A stretch of 24,426 nt of DNA from Ophiosphaerella korrae (taxonomy: Eukaryota > Ascomycota > Dothideomycetes > Pleosporales > Phaeosphaeriaceae): the NCBI GenBank assembly GCA_028456385.1, contig JALNQF010000537.1, positions 1 to 24,426 on the forward strand. The letters run 5' to 3'. Below, one piece after another: positions 21,772 to 24,426 of the stretch. Positions within the stretch are counted from its first letter, which is position 1. Each line of letters starts with the position of its first letter. Made by a program: the position numbers and the translations under genes. The notes under the pieces were generated by a model. The model had not been told where the DNA came from. It searched no databases and saw only the letters and a program-made list of their open reading frames with translations.

Positions 21772-21790
21772 AGAAGAGTAAGTAAAAAGG
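21772..21790 (+). promoter_or_regulatory. Polypurine tract of Element 3
   Basis: A run of A and G with two Ts, AGAAGAGTAAGTAAAAAGG, ends two bases before the right LTR. It is the expected plus-strand primer site. The 21655-21771 stretch before it shows nothing recognisable. Confidence 0.75.
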
Positions 21791-21792
21791 TA

Positions 21793-21942
21793 TATTATAG
21801 TCTTAGCTTTACTTAGACCTTAAGCTTATATAAAAGAAGTAGTATATATAGTAAGTAGAGAATATATTCTTTTTTTTTCTTAAAATACTTAATATAACTT
21901 ATATACCTAATAATATATATATCTTAGAGCTAGTTTATAATA
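21793..21942 (+). repeat. Right LTR of Element 3 (150 bp)
   Basis: Same length and ends as 13529-13678, with four transitions between them, and followed at once by GTTAC. It is preceded by a purine tract. Together with the left copy it sets the borders of the insertion to the base. Confidence 0.95.
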
Positions 21943-21947
21943 GTTAC
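21943..21947. repeat. Target site duplication of Element 3, right copy
   Basis: GTTAC, identical to 13524-13528. Counting it once, the integrase phase of Element 2 passes from 13528 to 21948 without a shift. Confidence 0.92.
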
Positions 21948-23085
21948 TTCTAACTTATACTAATTTTCTATATACTCTAGACTAATATTTTAGTAGACTA
22001 TATCTAAGCCTTACTAACTAGTAAAAATAGTAGCTAGATTTATAAATATATCTTAGTAATTTACTACTACTTTATAAAAAAATACTATTTTTTCTCTTAT
22101 AAGTCCTTAAAACTTAGAGAAGCTATCTAATATTTTATATCTATTTTTAAGCTTTATAAAGTTTTAATAAATATTATATCTAATAAAAAGATAACTTTTA
22201 TTAGCTAATTTTAGTACTATATATATAAACACCTCTATATTATATAAAAGCTTTTAACTATATACTACTTAGAAACTAATAGCTAAACTAAGTAAGTAAA
22301 TTAAGTCCTAGAGATTTTTCTAAGATAATATATTAACAATATATAAGATAACTAGGTAGCCTAGCTATATATAGCTAAGTTCTAGGTAAATAATACTATT
22401 AATATATCTATTAAGATAACTCTATTTCTTATAGATCTAGGGTATTACTTCTATAGTAGTATATACTCTAGTAAAAATAATAAAGATTAACTAAACTTAG
22501 CCTAACGTAACTAATATATATAAGCTAATAAGCTACTTAATACCTATAGTAACCTAGTAGCCTACTTTAAAGAAAAAATACTCTAAGTATAATAAGAGTA
22601 AGTAGCTTAAGCTAATACTTTTTACTAAAGTAGACTAGTATATAAAGTTAGTAACTAAGCCTATATTAGTATAGCTAATTAGAAAACTACTTAGCTAACT
22701 CTAAAATTAGACTACTAATAAGTAGGCCTATACTCTATTAAGAGAGTTATCTATAATAGTAGAGTATATAAGCTAGTACTACTCTAAGAGATACTAAGTA
22801 AAGGCGTATTCTTAGTCTTCTCTCTAAAACTCTTACGCTCTAGGGATTAGAAGCTTTTACTAGATTAAGACTTACTTTAGCTAATTTCTATTATTATTAC
22901 TAATAAAGAAACTAGTAGTATATATAAAGAATACCTAGTAGAAGCTATCTTAGACGTATACTTTAAAGAGTATAAAAAATATATAGAATAATATTACTTA
23001 GTCTACTAGACTAGCTATAATAAACTTATATAGGAGCTAGTAGAAGAATTTATAAAATATAAAGCTACCTTTAACTTTTACTAAA
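21948..23085 (+). pseudogene. pol: Element 2 Pol relic, 3' part: integrase core and chromodomain
   Basis: This continues the integrase broken at 13528. The first codons give the Gly-x-Leu-Gln-Pro-x-Pro-Ile-Pro-like linker, then Ile-Ser-Val-Asp-like codons near 22005. The core keeps Leu-Val-Ile near 22053-22061, but the expected first DDE Asp is a TAC codon (about 22062-22067), which RIP of GAC does not give. The second Asp is Asn (22182-22184), and the Glu in the Gln-Thr-Glu-Arg motif is Lys (22290-22292). The His-Leu-Gly-Ile and Val-Asn-Gln-Val-Leu surroundings make the call firm. The chromodomain follows at 22920-23080. All of this is in phase 0 mod 3. Confidence 0.9.
22920..23080 (+). pseudogene. 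Chromodomain relic of Element 2 Pol
   Basis: It reads Val-Glu-Ala-Ile-Leu-Asp from 22938, then Glu-Tyr-Leu-Val-x-Trp-Thr-Gly-like codons near 22990-23015, a Leu-Thr-Trp-Glu-Pro-like stretch and Glu-Glu-Phe-Ile at about 23046-23057. Trp codons are now TAG. Phase is shared with the integrase core upstream. Confidence 0.83.
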
Positions 23086-23690
23086 ACTACTTAGAAAAAG
23101 CTAAACTACTAACTCTACGTATACTTAAAAAATAGAGCCTTAATAAAGATATAACTTATTAAAGTATTTTAACTTACTAATAGGTATAAAAAAGCTCTTT
23201 CTAAAGCGTAATTACTACTTTTAGCCTTTACTAGAACTACTTAAATAAGCCTAAAACTATTAATAGGCGTAAAAAAGCCTTTTATAAAGTATAATTACTA
23301 CTTTTAACTTTTACTAGAACTACTTAGAAAAAGCTAAACTACTAACTCTACGTATACTTAAAAAATAGAGCCTTAATAAAGATATAACCTATTAGAGTAT
23401 CTTAACTTACTAATAGGTATAAAAAAGCCCTTTCTAAAGTATAATTACTACTTTTAGCCTTTACTAGAACTACCTAGATAAGCTTAAAACTATTAATAGG
23501 CGTAAAAAAGCTCTTTATAAAGTATAATTACTACTTTTAACTTTTACTAGAACTACTTAGAAAAGCTTAAAATACTAACTATATACCTAAAATAGAGCTT
23601 AATAAAGACGTAACCTAGTAAAGTACTCTAGCTATTAGTAGGCGTAAAAAAGGCCCTCTAAGGCGTAATTAAAAAACTTTACTACTAGCT
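23073..23690. repeat. 233-bp tandem repeat array at the Pol C terminus of Element 2
   Basis: About 2.6 units with an exact 233-bp period: ACTAACT starts at 23108, 23341 and 23574. Each unit contains two related sub-repeats of about 83 bp beginning TAATAGGYRTAAAAAAG (for example 23178 and 23261). The array begins in the codons just after the chromodomain, so the repeated sequence is the basic Pol tail and 3' region. As 233 is not a multiple of three, later copies are out of phase and probably untranslated. Confidence 0.9.
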
Positions 23691-24379
23691 AAAGCTAAAT
23701 TATAGTATAAAAATAGTAGAAATAGTTTACTTTAGCTAGTAAGCGTAGGACTATTTTTAGGTTAGGGCTTACCTCTACTACTATAGCTATAACTACTATA
23801 CTTTCTTATAACTAGTTATATATAGGTTTAGTTTACTATTATAGAATTTTTAACTAGCTACTAAATTCCTAGCTAGAGCTACTTTATACTACTTACTTCT
23901 TAATACTTATAAATATTAGGCTTACTAAGTTCCTTATATTAATAAACCTACTTATTACAAAGCTTATATCTATAGTAAGTACTTATATAGAGATCTAGTA
24001 CTATTAAGTTACTTAGTAGTATTAACTTTACTTTCTCTTATACTATATATAAATACTTTTAAGTTTAATTTTATTAGTATAAAGTAAAAGTAGTAGAAAA
24101 AAGTTTATAGTTAATACGTTTTATATATAAAAGTTATATAAGTCTTAATTTTATACTAAAATTAGTAAAAACCTTAGCTCTATACTTTATAAATAACGAT
24201 TTCGACTCTAAAATAGTTAACCTCTTTAACTCTAGCTACTACTACTACTACTTAATAGGTATTATTAGTTAATTAGAGCTTTTTTTAAGCTCTAGGAATT
24301 TACTCTTTAAAAAGAGAGAAATATATAAAAGAGTTATCTCTTATATCTCTTATTTTTATACTAATATTAGTAAGTTTAT
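23691..24379 (+). other. 3' region of Element 2, probable 3' LTR
   Basis: About 690 bases without coding signal. A TATATAAAAG stretch (24325-24334) followed by CT-rich sequence looks like the promoter end of an LTR. A candidate LTR start, TATTATAG, occurs near 23838. It also has a CTA triplet run at about 24236-24251 and a hairpin at 24274-24294. I could not match it to a 5' copy, so the LTR is not called outright. Confidence 0.4.
24274..24294. repeat. Hairpin with T-rich loop
   Basis: TAGAGCTT (24274-24281) pairs with AAGCTCTA (24287-24294) around a loop of five Ts. It could be an RNA 3'-end structure of Element 2 or incidental. Confidence 0.7.
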
Positions 24380-24394
24380 AACTTACTAATATTA
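24362..24394. repeat. Inverted junction at start of right 17-bp array
   Basis: TAATATTAGTAAGT (24362-24375) and its exact reverse complement (24381-24394) flank five bases. The right arm is the first unit of the 17-bp array, so the array begins next to an inverted partial copy of itself. Confidence 0.85.
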
Positions 24395-24426
24395 TAAACT
24401 TACTAATATTATAAACTTACTAATAT
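24380..24426. repeat. 17-bp tandem array, right edge
   Basis: Copies of AACTTACTAATATTATA at 24380-24396 and 24397-24413, then 13 bases of a third, ending at the window edge. Same unit and orientation as 1-101. Confidence 0.95.

Larger units (their letters stand above)
13529..21942 (+). mobile_element. Element 3: Ty3/gypsy chromovirus nested in Element 2 integrase
   Basis: An 8,414-bp element with two 150-bp LTRs (13529-13678, 21793-21942), flanked by GTTAC on both sides. In order it has a leader, Gag with a CCHC knuckle, a -1 heptamer, protease, RT, RNase H, integrase and chromodomain (to about 18515), then 2.5 kb of unassigned coding-like sequence, a 183-bp repeat pair and a purine tract. 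It is longer than a typical 5.5-7 kb chromovirus because of this 3' region. It lies in the same orientation as its host element and is as heavily RIPed, so the insertion preceded at least the last rounds of RIP. Confidence 0.95.
7722..24379 (+). mobile_element. Element 2: chromovirus interrupted by Element 3
   Basis: A second Ty3/gypsy element on the + strand, in two pieces: 7722-13528 (leader, Gag, protease region, RT, RNase H, integrase finger) and 21948-24379 (integrase core, chromodomain, repeated tail, 3' region). The pieces join inside the integrase: the 5' piece is in the phase of positions 2 mod 3 and the 3' piece in 0 mod 3. The 8,419 bp added by Element 3 plus one target copy equals 1 mod 3, exactly the offset seen. 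Neither LTR could be defined. The outer ends here are set by the Element 1 LTR and by the right-hand 17-bp array and are approximate; sequence at 102-446 may also belong to it. Confidence 0.85.

Noticed and set aside
1..24426. Simply an AT-rich mitochondrial or bacterial genome
   Set aside because: The depletion is specific to CpA/TpG rather than general to G and C, CpG is kept, and three chromovirus Pol relics with LTRs and target duplications are eukaryotic nuclear features.
1..24426. tRNA genes or host protein genes
   Set aside because: I saw no cloverleaf with conserved GGTTCGA-type arms and no open frame of useful length on either strand; stops are dense in all six frames.

Overview
This window is a graveyard of fungal retrotransposons. 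It is strongly AT-rich, and CpA and TpG dinucleotides are almost absent while TpA is everywhere; CpG survives in places (for example 432-437, 13310-13313, 16880-16883). This is the footprint of repeat-induced point mutation (RIP, C-to-T at CpA on both strands), which points to a filamentous ascomycete (Pezizomycotina) and to an AT-rich, probably heterochromatic or centromere-like block. I cannot name the species. No open gene survives: I found a single ATG on the + strand (4371-4373), and every ancestral reading frame is full of TAA and TAG at former Gln and Trp codons. The frames themselves are largely free of indels, so domains can still be read once RIP changes are allowed for (Cys to Tyr, His to Tyr, Asp to Asn, Gln or Trp to stop, Met to Ile).

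Layout. A 17-bp tandem array opens the window (1-101) and the same array closes it (24380-24426). Element 1 (447-7716, +) is a complete Ty3/gypsy chromovirus: 680-bp left LTR, Gag with two CCHC knuckles, protease, RT, RNase H, integrase, chromodomain, polypurine tract, and a 441-bp right LTR. Element 2 (about 7722 to about 24379, +) is a second chromovirus. Its Gag and the first half of Pol lie at about 8500-13528, and its integrase core, chromodomain and a 233-bp tandem-repeated tail lie at 21948-23690. It is interrupted by Element 3 (13529-21942, +), a third Ty3/gypsy chromovirus with 150-bp LTRs, inserted in Element 2's integrase gene with a 5-bp target duplication GTTAC. Removing Element 3 and one GTTAC returns the integrase of Element 2 to one frame. 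Element 1 may likewise sit in the 5' part of Element 2, but this is not proven.

Points that go beyond plain TE relics: (a) in all three elements Gag and Pol are in a -1 frame relation, and a canonical X_XXY_YYZ heptamer sits in the Gag phase at or close to the frame switch (2873-2879, 10781-10787, 14819-14825); (b) Element 3 carries about 2.5 kb of unexplained coding-like sequence between its chromodomain and its 3' LTR, the position of an env or accessory gene; (c) inside that region a 183-bp direct repeat brackets about 295 bp, resembling a miniature LTR (TRIM) element; (d) the two LTRs of Element 1 differ by exactly 239 bp inserted between two copies of a 54-bp repeat; (e) all three RTs have the second Asp of YxDD changed to an Asn codon.

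I saw no tRNA, rRNA, CRISPR array, host gene or convincing minus-strand gene.
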